DNA of 64,000 nt. Origin: Parascedosporium putredinis. Taxonomy: Eukaryota > Ascomycota > Sordariomycetes > Microascales > Microascaceae. The position numbers and the translations under genes are program-made. The notes under the pieces are model-generated. The model saw only the letters and a list, made by a program, of their open reading frames with translations. It made no database searches and had not been told where the DNA came from. Shown here piece by piece: positions 39,718 to 50,900 of the stretch (within the stretch, counting starts at the first letter, position 1; each line of letters begins with the position of its first letter). The stretch is from contig CASHTG010000017.1 in assembly GCA_949357655.1 (NCBI GenBank), positions 2,108,001 to 2,172,000 on the forward strand. Direction: 5' to 3'.

Positions 39718-42700
39718 CAAGCCAGAATAGCACTGGTGTGGCCGCTGGTCATATGACCCTCCCTCAATGCCAGTTTATCGGCCCCATCTGCCAGGATCGG
39801 GAAGGATGAAAGGGATGGGTTGGTGGGGTCTGTCTGGGGGTGTGGTTAAGCTGACCTAGTCGAGTACTTGTACCTGGGCTTGGGCTAGGAATACCTGCGC
39901 CTCTGGCCAACCTCACCTCCGCCTCGTGCAAGGGGGTGGGTACCGGCGCTGGAGCCCTTCAATTGGAGAGCCACGCATCCATGGATGGATCCATCCACAC
40001 ATATGAATGATTGATTGATCTATTGGGTTGACTTGTGGATGCATGCTCTGCCCCCAGCAGGTTACGGGTAAGTGCAGCAGCGCAGCTTTCTCTCTGGTTC
40101 CAGGCGACCCGGCTTCGTGCCCGCTCTTCTTCACCTTCACATTCCAAGATCGACAATGATTATCAGCGAACAATTTTTAGACGTGTACCACAACATCATA
40201 GTGGCAGCCACCATCAGGCCCAAGGGCATTCCAGGTTGAATTGGTTCTCAGTTTCTTTGTTTGTCCAATCGGCAATCCTAGTAAAATCAAATATGGTGAC
40301 GATTAGTAGAATCCCGCATCGCTTGAAACCCCCGAAGCATCTTACCAACGTTATTTCATCTCCGGCTCCTTTCGATTGCAGCGTTGGCGTTAGAGATCGG
40401 TTCATGAATCCGTGTCAACAACTCAGCTGGCAGGGAGGGTGTGTTGGTGGCTCGCGAACAACACAACAGAAGTACTGTACTTGGAAGGTGACAAGCAAAA
40501 CTTTCGAGACACCGGCTGGCTCAGTGACAGGGGAAGCACAAGGGAGCACATCAGAACATGGTAATTAGTATGATCCCACGCAGCGGACAAGGGTTACGAG
40601 CCGAAGTAGAGTACGTGCCGCCCTGCCGATAAGGCAGCTCCCGTCCTTGCCGCCTGGACTCGAGCCAGGGGTGAAAGGGTGTTAAGTAGAGGAAAGTGCG
40701 AAAAAGCAAGCTCGGCTTCTCGACACAAACGGCGAGTTGATTGGCAAGCAGCAAGGAGCCACCTGGGGAACGGGAGCTACAAGAATGATTCTCGCAGGGG
40801 GTCGACTCAACCCCCACCGATAATGAGCCACCTTGGCCACCAACTTATTTGTATTCGGCATCAACGCAACTCACGAGAGATTCCAAACGAAAGATGAAAG
40901 CGCGCAATTTCGAGAACGTGGAAAATTTGCCCCATTCAAATAAACACTACCTGGGAAAGGGACTTATCTGATTCACTCAATCGATAATATGTTTGCATTT
41001 TCAAGGATCAATTGAGAGGATGGATGGGATGGCTGTGAGTCCTAATACCAGATCTTACAGTTCTGACCACCTGCGCCTACTTGCTACCTACGGGAGGACG
41101 AACCCGACAAGTCAAGGTCGGCCTTTGATCCAACACAATAAATCGTCGTAAAAGCACCGAAAAGCGAACAACGAATCATCACCATGCACGGTTGCTTTGG
41201 TACAAGATGCCAGCGCACATCCATCTTGCCAAGCTCGGGCCTCTCGGGACATCTCACGACGAGATGAGACGTCAGGCGCACATGTTCCTGACCGCCAAAC
41301 CCTACATATCTCCATGTAGCAGTTGCCCAGATTTCTCTCGATAAATAGCGACAGGGTGGTCTATGTCCTTCGTAGAGTAGGAAATAGCAGCAGTAAAGTG
41401 CACGTCCCTTCCGCTATCTGCTGAATTATCCAAGATCAAGTTTGTAACAAAGATGCAACTCCCACGCCAAAAATTCAGGCTCACGACGAGGCGCGGGAGG
41501 GCACAGGACCAGCGAAAAGGCCATCAGGCGGCACCCCATGCACCGTGCAGGACGTAGAGCGGGCCTCCAGGACGAATCGGCCCTGCCGTCTGCCGGCGTT
41601 CCAAGACTCCATCGGACAGGGCTAGAACACCATGATATATAAACGGGGCGAGCAATCAGCAAGCGAATTCCGGATTTGCAGTTGCACCTTGGTACCCTTT
41701 TTTCTGTTCGAGTCTCGAAACCATGTCCTTGCTCTATTACCGAGAAAAAGAGAAAAAAAAAGGGCCTAGAAACCCAACCAACCAAACGGATGCTAGAGAG
41801 CTCTTCCACGCCTCCGGGCCAAAATCTCCCATAATGGCGCGCAATACTAGGTGAGTGGATATGTTTTTTGTTAAGGCCCGAGACCGGCCCCGAGAATGAG
41901 GTTTGCAACCCGGAGTATGTTGGCCACTGACTCCGTGACGCGTGACTGGGCCATGGGTGCCACAACTCCGCTTTCCCATGCACCGTCTCTTTTTCTTCCC
42001 CTTTTGGGTCTTTCTCCTCCCCCATGTCTTAAGACTGGTTTTGGTAAAGCCTCCGCAAATCTCCAGTAAAGAGACTTTGCGCAAAGCTTGGGCGAATTCA
42101 GTCGTGGACCTCTCTATTTTATTCCTCCGAGCAAGCATAGATACATACAAATATTCTAGTGTCGACATGGAGATACAGGTGACAGTTAGCATGATTTCAC
42201 TCACTCCGCGAGGCCGAAGAACTTCATCACCTCTACAACGATGACTTGGAGGTAAAGGTGGGAGGAGAGATGAACAAAGGAGGCAAGAAGCTCAATCGGT
42301 TAAACATGCCTACAAGTATTAATTTTTGGCGCCTCCCACCGAGCAAGTCAATCCCAGTGCAACCCGGGCAAGTGAGAGTCTGAGTGCTGAAGTGGTGGCC
42401 TGTATACCCACCCAGCTCCCCGTTTATTTAAGATTTTGATTTTGATGACCCTACGCGCTCTTGAGGATGATGCAAAGCCATTTTGGAGAAGGAGGGAGAT
42501 AACGGGTGGCGCGGGGCATTAAGGAACATGGTGGCCGTAGATTTGGTTGGTGAGCACTCCCCTTCTCCCCACGTCCTCCAAGCTCACGGGAAAGGCGTCC
42601 AAGTAATGCAGCAGGTTGAAGACACATCAAATGCAGCCATACTTGACCGCATTTTCCCCTCCCCACCCGGCACGAGGATCACATGAACATACACAAGTCA

Positions 42701-42725
42701 AATGAAAGGGAAGATGCGGGAATCC

Positions 42726-42739
42726 TTTTTTTTTTTTTT
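42726..42739. repeat. Poly-T tract
   Basis: T14 is followed by CGC, a second T run and then GGTGGAGGGGCGGCG. One of four tracts with this layout in the window. Confidence 0.8.
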
Positions 42740-45170
42740 CGCTTTTTTACGGTGGAGGGGCGGCGTCCTAGATTTCATGCTCCTACCACCTGTTGTCAAT
42801 ACCTCTACTTGTACTTTGAGTCAATTCGTCGATCATTTTTGTGGCTAAATTTTGGCCTGAGCACCTCCTCGTCGATTCACTTCCCCAGCACCGGTGTCAC
42901 GGCATCCGCCGCAGCCAAGAAACCCGCTGATCCCCACCCCCTCAGCCAACTGACGCCTAACCAGAGCCCAGCCCAAGCTGTTCCAACCACAAATCGGCAG
43001 CTCAATTCTCGACCTACAAAAACTTGAATACTCTCCATGAATCGCCCAGCCAACCGCCGGCATGGCATGCGTCCGTTTTCGAGAGAAAAAAGGAAAAAAA
43101 AAGAAAAAGAAAAAGAGGAGAAACCCAAGCACGTTATTCGTTCCTCAAGTTGGGAGTTCTATAGGCCTGCCCGCTCATCATGGGTGTCATCTTACAAGAA
43201 GTGGAAACAAAGGGAAGAGGCGTAAAATCGTAGTAGAGACGGACCACTTACCTTGGGGGTATAAGTGGTGCTACCATGGGAATACCTGCTAGGGGAGGTT
43301 GGCGCGTATGCCATGCCATGCCATACAGTATCCAACATGAGAGGCACCCTCTGCGCTACCCTCTTCAGCATCATCCATCCAGTTGGCTCTCTGCAGAGTA
43401 AAGCGGCCGACAGGAATTGATATAAAAGAGCCGTTCCACATTCCAACCCAAGCCACGTAACTCTATGCACCCACAATGCAGGATAGGATCACAAAGTCCT
43501 CTAGTAGAGACGTGAGAACCCGCAGTATAGTGTAACCTCATATACCAAGTAAGTAGCGTGGTTGTCGTCTGCAGTATATGCTAGGAGCCGCCTAGAGTCT
43601 CCCGCTAGTACCTCCCAGTGCTAACTATTGGCCAAGAAGATTTATCAAACATCATGGTTGCAAAATTCCTGGCTAATAAGAAAGGATTGCTCGCTTTTGT
43701 AGATATCTTTTCGCAGACCAAACCATGCTTGGATTTCTCTCCTAGCTAACGCGGCACACGATGGAAGCTTTGTAGTCAGATCCAATGTTGCCAAGGGTTG
43801 ATGGCGTTTCGAATGGACGACTTCGGCTGGCCCAACGCAAAGGTTTGGGCAATAACGCCAGCCGAGTTGACCGGACAGGAGGCGCGATAGAGGGTACACT
43901 GAGGTTAACAACCTACATGTAGGCGTCGTACATCGACTTCAAGGTTGTGTGAATCGTTACATGCAGTTCCTAATTCAGAAACCAGTTGTTTTGTTCCCTC
44001 CCCCGCCCCAAAAACCCCCGGCCGAACTTTGATCAATTTGTTAGCGTGGTAGGAGGCGATGGGTTCAAGCCCGGAGCTGGCGCGTCCCAGAAACTCGGTT
44101 GCATCCATGTGTCTGGACTCATTGCTTTTTGTATGGCTCTGTTTAGCGCTCTTACCCACCTTTTCCAGCCGCCGATCAAGCCAACGCCACACCACCCTGG
44201 GAAACTCTCACACGCCGCCCTCGGCCAGTTTGCTCTCGGTGCTCGTTACGGTTTCCGCGTACAGCTTGGTTCAAATCGCCAACCCCACCTTGGAAAGCCT
44301 TGGCCATCCCCTTGGGGTGGCCCCTCAGAGACACCTCCACAGTGGAAAAGAGGGGCAGGCTTTGAGGCCTTCGTACCACCAGCCAGTTGCCAGGCAGCGT
44401 CGAGGCCAACGCCTGTACCGAACGCGATGAGGGATCCTTTTCATTTTCTTTAGACCTCTTGGTTTTTCTTTTCTTCCCCCTCTCCATCCCATCTTCAATG
44501 TTCTTAGTGCTCTACTTCCTTACCTCTTCCCTCCCTAAGGTGTTCAGTGGCGGATGATCCTCATGGAAGCATTTGGCCCCAAAAGATGATCAGCGTAAGG
44601 ATCCAAGACTGTGTGAGTTGCCATGAGAGTCGAGGTTCTGCCTCATCTATTATCAGACGCCTAAGCGGTAACGCGGCCCTCAAAACCAATCAAGGCCACC
44701 GACCATGAAGGACCCCCTTAAGAGAAGGCCAGGCAGGATGAAGGAGATGAAAGGTTTGCTGCACAGGGATCATACGCTCTCACGCGATTGGGGCAATAGC
44801 CTAGCGCTCAATTAGCTGGAATCCAAGGGCGGGAAGGGCGACGGTTGGGTAGGGTAGTGAGGTGAGGTGTGAATTCGTATTGCCAGGTCCGTTTTGAATC
44901 TTCCTCCCATCGAGAGCGATCAAGATTTTGATCCAAATCCCTGAAATGGCGGTCAGCGTTCAAGTGGAAGGGGGATCCCGTGTCTGTTAGCGTAGCTCCT
45001 CGTAATAAGCTGAAGGATAGGGATGTCCCTGGTATCACTACCTCCCATCACATCAGAGGAAGGCTTGCCCCATTCCCGTGCCATGGGACACTAATACCAG
45101 CTGATCTGGCCTTCCGACTACGGATTCGCTTCCAATTTGTCCCGCTCTATCGCCAGGCAAGCTAATTTCT

Positions 45171-45194
45171 CCCTCTTTCCCTCTTTCCCTCTTT
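45171..45194. repeat. Three tandem CCCTCTTT units
   Basis: Three perfect 8-base units in a pyrimidine-rich stretch. Simple repeat, no gene attached. Confidence 0.8.
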
Positions 45195-46674
45195 TAATAT
45201 CTCTCTATCCCTGCCAAATGAGACGTTGCCAGTGAAGGAGGGACTGAGTGAGGAGTGAGTATGATAACTTCAGGGGGCAAAAGGCTTCCTCTAACCTAGC
45301 CATTTCATCATCCCGATTGAGACACCCCCGACACTTTTCTTATCACGTTTGCTTGTCCCCTTTCCTTCCTGTGGCAAATTGCGGAGACGATCCGATCCAT
45401 TTTAGACTCGCAGCAGTGGCAATCTAGTGCTTGTTTGGAGGAGCGAACTGAGTTTACGCCTCCGAAGTGCGAAGGGAGATTGGCGAGACGGCAAACGGAA
45501 AGATTAGCTTGAGGGGAGCCGGGGAGTGCCGGAAATCCCGCTCCTAGATCGTGTCGGGTTGAGGCAAGAAAAATGGAAGACTAAGCCAAGGCTGCCGGAT
45601 CCAAAATTCTCCCCGGTAGCGCTAAGAACTTAATAAGACTCATCTAGTGCTGGGGCAAAGCCTAGACATCCATCCATTGAAAAGGGGCACTAACCTAAAC
45701 TCTAGCGCCAGCCCCTTCTTTACCGTGTGCGGCTTATGATCTCTGGAGCCCAACACTGCCTCCGCCCTCCGGCTTGCTCGTTAACTTGATGGGGTGGCCC
45801 GCAAGTCTGTAATATTTCCCTTGGATCATACTAAAGGCTTCTTAGGAATCGAGTCACGCCCTACTGGCCCTTGCCATACAGTTATTTTCCAATTTCTCCC
45901 TCGAGGCTTTCACCCGACCTGTTAAGATTTAGCATTATATGTACTCAGTTCAGCACCATCTACAAATCGAGCCCCATCCCTTCCCTTCATTACGTACCCT
46001 GTTTCCCAGTGATCAAGTGATTAATATGTCTAGCTATCGGAGAGTTTGGCCGAGGCGTCAACTTGCTCCCTCCACCCCGGGAAGCGTTTAAATTCAAAAC
46101 TACCCTGACGATTGACGTACGGGCCGATGGATTGATGATCGGGGGACATAAAATATGAATATAGTTCTTCCAAAATGAGTGAGATGCTTCTTGAGAAATA
46201 CCCTTTTCACGCTGACCTGCTTTTCCTTATGCCAGCAAATCGCCCAGCTTTGTGGTGTGATGGTAAAGGGGTGTGTGGGCAAACGAGGTGGCGGTCAAGG
46301 AAAAGGAAAAGGGAGGGGGTGATTGATCTGGTACTTCAGGTCTTGATTGGTCATGGGAGGAGACTATAGCGGTCAACTCACTCACTTCGGAACTCACGTG
46401 AGCAAATTTTCATGCGAGGAAGCAACAACCGGGATGCACCAGGCCTGTGCATTCCCGCCCTTCCCGTGTTGCGGGCCCCAATTTTATTTCTCAAATGTTG
46501 GTTCTAGGCGTTCCACCCTCTCACATCCCTCCTCTCCCACCCTTTACTCTTTACTGTTCTTCACATTTCCTTCGCTGGCATTCTCGGGCTTATGTCTAAT
46601 AACACTAAGGAATAGGCTCATATGCCCCATTTCCTCATGCTAACTGTCCATATAAGGATGGGGAGGGGGGGCGG

Positions 46675-46699
46675 GGAGAGAGAGAGAGAGAGAGAGAGG
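46675..46699. repeat. (GA)n dinucleotide microsatellite
   Basis: About 12 GA units flanked by G runs. A likely length-variable marker; no gene attached. Confidence 0.9.
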
Positions 46700-47589
46700 G
46701 GGCGTTTCTAGGTGGGATTCAAGGTCATATCACGGAAACTCATTTCCCGACATATTTTGTTTTTCCCATTCTCCTTATCACTTTTGCACCCTCCCCACCC
46801 CTCCCTACAACTAGCTCCTCTTTTATTGTTTGGAACAGCAGGCTTCCCTGCATTACACCAATGTAATATTTGCTTGCCCTTTTCCCCTTTGCGAAAGCTG
46901 GCACACCTCCCCTGCCCTTATCCAATTGAAACAGCCACTATGCCGACAAACCTGGCGGTTGTCGTTGACGCCGACGCGAAGACGGCTGCGGTCTTGGTGA
47001 GTCGAAGTCACAGTACTCGGTACACCCTTTCAGAGGGAGAAAGGTATCGACAATGGGACATGAGTCCTTTTTCTTACTTTTTCTTTTCCTTCCTTTTCTT
47101 TTTTGCCGGGGGCCTTCTGCAGGTGAGTAATTGACTCACAATCAAATCAGCTTGGCGGGGGCTCCGTGATTAATGGGTGCTCCGCTCCTCACATTCCATC
47201 TCTCTCTCTCCCACACTCCCGCAATACTTTTGTCAGTAGCATTCGCCTAGAGTGATTGGACAATTTGATCAACTGACACGAATCAAGGCCAAGCTAGGTT
47301 GGGCTCTTGAACGGGAGCTAGATGCGGGCATTGACACCCACCTGATGACAGCCTGCGCTCCTGCCTTCTTGCTTGACACAATCATGCCTTGTATTTACGG
47401 CTCTTTCCTTTTTCCATTGACGCCGCATTCGCGGGGTGGGACGGGTCTCGTAACTCTGTCTACCCTATTTTAGTAATCTACTGTCCTAGTTCTTTTCTCC
47501 TGATCCCGCCTGGTCTGCCCTACCCCGTATTGGAGGTATATGGACATCTCGGGTAGGAACGGTAAGGGCAAGAGGAGAACAATACGACA

Positions 47590-47970
47590 GAACTCACGTT
47601 TCGCGAAGAGAAGCTATCAGCGATGTCTACATACGTGGAATATGGGATAATAGCAAAGTTCGAGAGAAATATACCTCAAGTGAGATGCTTGCATTTGGAT
47701 ATTTATCAAGTTAATGTAATTACACTTACTTAGTTGAGGAGCGCAGGCAGGTAAAAGCAACTTGCCGATAATAATTGATTCAGGTTGTTTTTTTATGATT
47801 GCCTTCACAAACTTATTTGTTAGCAACAAACCCCGACTATCAATCATTCTCATTCTCCTCAGGTCTAATTTATACGTTAACGATATGAGTGGAAAGAAAA
47901 ACATAAATTATGAATCCTCTGAAGAAGTGGCCATCAAGGACCGAGATCATCTCGGTCCTTGATCTTTAAA
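47590..47970. other. AT-rich island
   Basis: About 380 bases are clearly richer in A and T than the DNA on either side, with runs such as TTTATTTG, AATGTAATTACAC and ATAATAATTG. No gene is recognised; frames here are short and full of Ile, Asn and Lys. The right end coincides with a 31-base palindrome. It may be a fragment of a decayed mobile element or simply local composition; no target-site duplication or transposase remnant was seen. Confidence 0.5.
47933..47963. repeat. 31-nt near-perfect palindrome, 15-bp arms
   Basis: ATCAAGGACCGAGAT (47933-47947) is the exact reverse complement of ATCTCGGTCCTTGAT (47949-47963), with one central C at 47948. It lies at the right edge of the AT-rich island. 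It could be a dimeric protein-binding site, a recombination or insertion scar, or a hairpin. No neighbouring gene identifies its role. Confidence 0.85.
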
Positions 47971-50900
47971 CGATAGCTACATAAAGTAGAGGAGAGCAGC
48001 TTGCTTTGCCCCTTCAAGGTTTGATGTATTACTGATGTGGTGGAATTTCCCTAATTGAGTTATCAATATGTCAAGACGAGCTCTTTCGCATTTTGCGCTG
48101 CAACCTAAACGTCCCTCCCCTAGGGTGTAAGGAAGCCCTTAGAGCTCTTGAAAGTGGGGAAAAAGGCAAGTGAGGAGTAAATGAGAGGAGGGGCACGATG
48201 TGCTGCTTCTTAGTTGGATTGCAGCCTTTTCATCCCTGAGCCTGGATGTGCTCTAGGGCCTTTATCGTGGTGCCTTGGGGAATGAGGGGGAATCTCAATG
48301 GCGGCCCTAGGTTGAGTTCCCTGAAGGGGTGAAGAGTTTAGCTGAAGAAGTAAGTCAATTGATCGACTATCTTCTGTGGTATCAATATGAGCTCCTCGAG
48401 AATTCCTTGCTTTGGCGAGGCGACCCATAGGCTTCCTACCAAGAAAATCAGGTCTCTGGTCAATAAAATATCCAGCCGCCAGCTCTGCTGGTGTGTGCAT
48501 GGTGGGTGCATGTGGTGTGGGGAGAAGGAACATCAGGAGCGACAAAATTCGCCAGGGATTGATCTATCCATTGGATAGGATGGTGGACCTGTCGTGTATC
48601 CATAGCGTGGATGTGTTTGGTTCAATGTTCCATCAGTCAGGGATTCAACAAAAACCGTGCGAATAATACCCCCGACGCCCGGTGGTTATGGCCGCCGTCA
48701 GGGGGCAAGGACAACCGGGCACCCCCCTTGGCTGTTTTCTTTTCTTTTTCTTTTTTTCTACCCCAAGAAGGGTTTGACCTGGGCTAGCCTAGCCTGTGCG
48801 TGGCTTTTAGCAAGCGGAGGAACCTGCTGGAACTCCACGTCACTGGACCAGGGGCATATTAGTCAGGGCCCAACATCGATTTGATCCAACTCGATGGATC
48901 ATCAATTGATACCATCCTGATGGAGGGCTGTCGTCCTTGACCATGGCAACCAATCCCCAGCTCTTGTGGTGAGCGCCACCATGACCGCCCAGTATAACAA
49001 TGGAAACACCATGATTTGGTGGGTGGTTGCGCTTGAGGTGCGACTCATTACCGGCTTTTAGGATACACGTCGACTGGTGCAGGTGACCTTGACAAATTCA
49101 ACAATCTCGTGTCTGCTTCTAAAGCTTCATCTAATCGTTTAGCACTGATGCGAAGCTTGCGTATATATCTTGAACTCTATGCGCCAAACCCGAGGAAGGC
49201 TCCTTGACCACATGATGGGGGAGAGATACGTGTTTCGAGTTCTAAGAATCATTGATGTTCGTGACGCCCCGTCTCTAGCTAGAGAACGAGAGTGGGAGTA
49301 AGTTCACCCAAGGGAGCAACGGGGTGTAGGGGAAAAGCTAAACTTGCTCTACATGTACGTTGATTGCAAGTCGACCGTGCCTGTGGTATCGGCGTCTACA
49401 TCAATAGGTTTAATGTCGCCATCAATATCCACCTTGTCGTTGATAGAATTGATTGCACCTTACTGCCGACCCTGGGAGGATGAAAGCTGTATGCGTAAGC
49501 CTCAGCACTGGGCTAACGCTTTTGGCGGACTCTAAGAGTCCCAGCAACTCCCTTAACTAATGATGCTTCATCACCGCAACAAAAACTCGGAATCTTGCTT
49601 GAAAACTCCAAGCTTTGCTTGCTTGACAGGTGTAATCAGTCACCAGTAACTGGTCAGCTCATTCGGGGGCCACTATATCAGGCTACTCACGGACGAGGAC
49701 CTGACGACGTTCCTCTCAATCCTTTGTTAAGGCATGGACTCACTAATTGATGTTAGACTACACCGGGTATGTTGAGGTGACCGTGGGCCCCCTTCTTAAG
49801 TTTGCGCATGTTCCCGCAGTGGGGCCCGGCGTGAGAGCACACATTAGCCCAACGGCCCAAGGACAGGAGCACGACTGAGGAAGGCTGAAAGGGTGGATCT
49901 ATGGATGGCCGCCTGCACTCTTTACCCTGCTACATCTGCGAGCGCAGTGAACTATGCTTGACCGAAGATTTGCGATGGGGCTTCATCCCATTCCTTTCGC
50001 GCATAGATCGGCAGCAGGTTCTAAGGCGCGGAGAACTCAGCAAGACGACAAAAGCAAGAGTCCATTTTCAACCAATACTCAGGAGCTCAACAACATGGGT
50101 CTAAAATAGACAACCACGCCCGTATAAGATCTCTACCGCTATCTCTCTAGCGGTGAAGCGAACTCGTGGCCCGCGAGCATCTGTCGCCGCTTTTCTCAAG
50201 AGATCTCACCATCGGCCCCAGGCCCTCTCTTCAGCATTAATGCTTGGCATCCACTGTCGAATCAACAACTCGGCCCTCTTGCGGCCCAGTTATAGTGGAT
50301 ATTTTGGTGCCTTCAGTGCATCCACAAGCAGGTCTGTGCTAACATTACTCGATAGCGTCTTCCACAGCCGCCCCTCCTTATTTTGATTCTGCTGGTGGAG
50401 TGAAAACTAACTCAGATACCAGGGAGTCTTTGCTGCCAGCAACCAACTGACCCTAGAACAATTGTGACCGAGGGCATCAAGCCGCGAGCTTGTAGCATAT
50501 GCCAATAAATGGCCGCAACTCGAGAGTAGGTGGTGCGGTAGACCGTTCTCCGGAGCGGCGCCAGACTTCGACAGGCGGTTCCTGGGAAATGAGCTCGCTG
50601 GAAGGCCCAGTCAGGGGTAATAGGCGTTTTACTTTGGCTAACAGTCGTCGAGCCCCGCCCAGCTAAACCAGTGGCGAAGGGACTCTCGATGAATCCCCGA
50701 GGCGGGTAGCACAGTTTGAGGCGAGTCCAAAGGCCACTGGCTCCGCTAGCGTCAAGCGTAATGAAATGTGCTCAAATAGTGTAGCAGCGGCGCGGGAGCT
50801 ACGGATCTGATGACCTTCTCGTTGGTGGCATCTGGTGTTTCTAGTTTTACGCTACCCTATCCCACACCGATTGTGCTGGATAGTGCGCTCCCGCCCCGCT

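Larger units (their letters stand above)
36546..47589. other. Intergenic desert, part 2
   Basis: No gene is recognised. Contents: poly-T followed by G-rich DNA at 38945-38981 and 42726-42739; an inverted repeat with 9-bp arms at 39693-39717; TACATGTA at 43914-43921; an ATGCC repeat at 43308-43324; three tandem CCCTCTTT units at 45171-45194; a (GA)n tract at 46675-46699. A possible exon-like start at 46941 (MPTNLAVVVDADAKTAAVL before a GTGAGT) could not be extended into any known protein. Confidence 0.45.

Noticed and set aside
40590..40680. A tRNA-like segment (GGCTCGAGTCCAGGC on the minus strand), and similar T-arm-like words at 20284 and 44064
   Set aside because: No matching acceptor stem, anticodon arm or D-arm could be drawn around any of them.
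41426..42025. A 199-codon minus-strand frame, one of the longest outside recognised genes
   Set aside because: It crosses a poly-A/T segment (FFFLFF) and has no conserved pattern; likely a chance frame.
46941..47134. Exon-like start MPTNLAVVVDADAKTAAVL followed by GTGAGT
   Set aside because: No downstream exon could be joined to it and no family was recognised.
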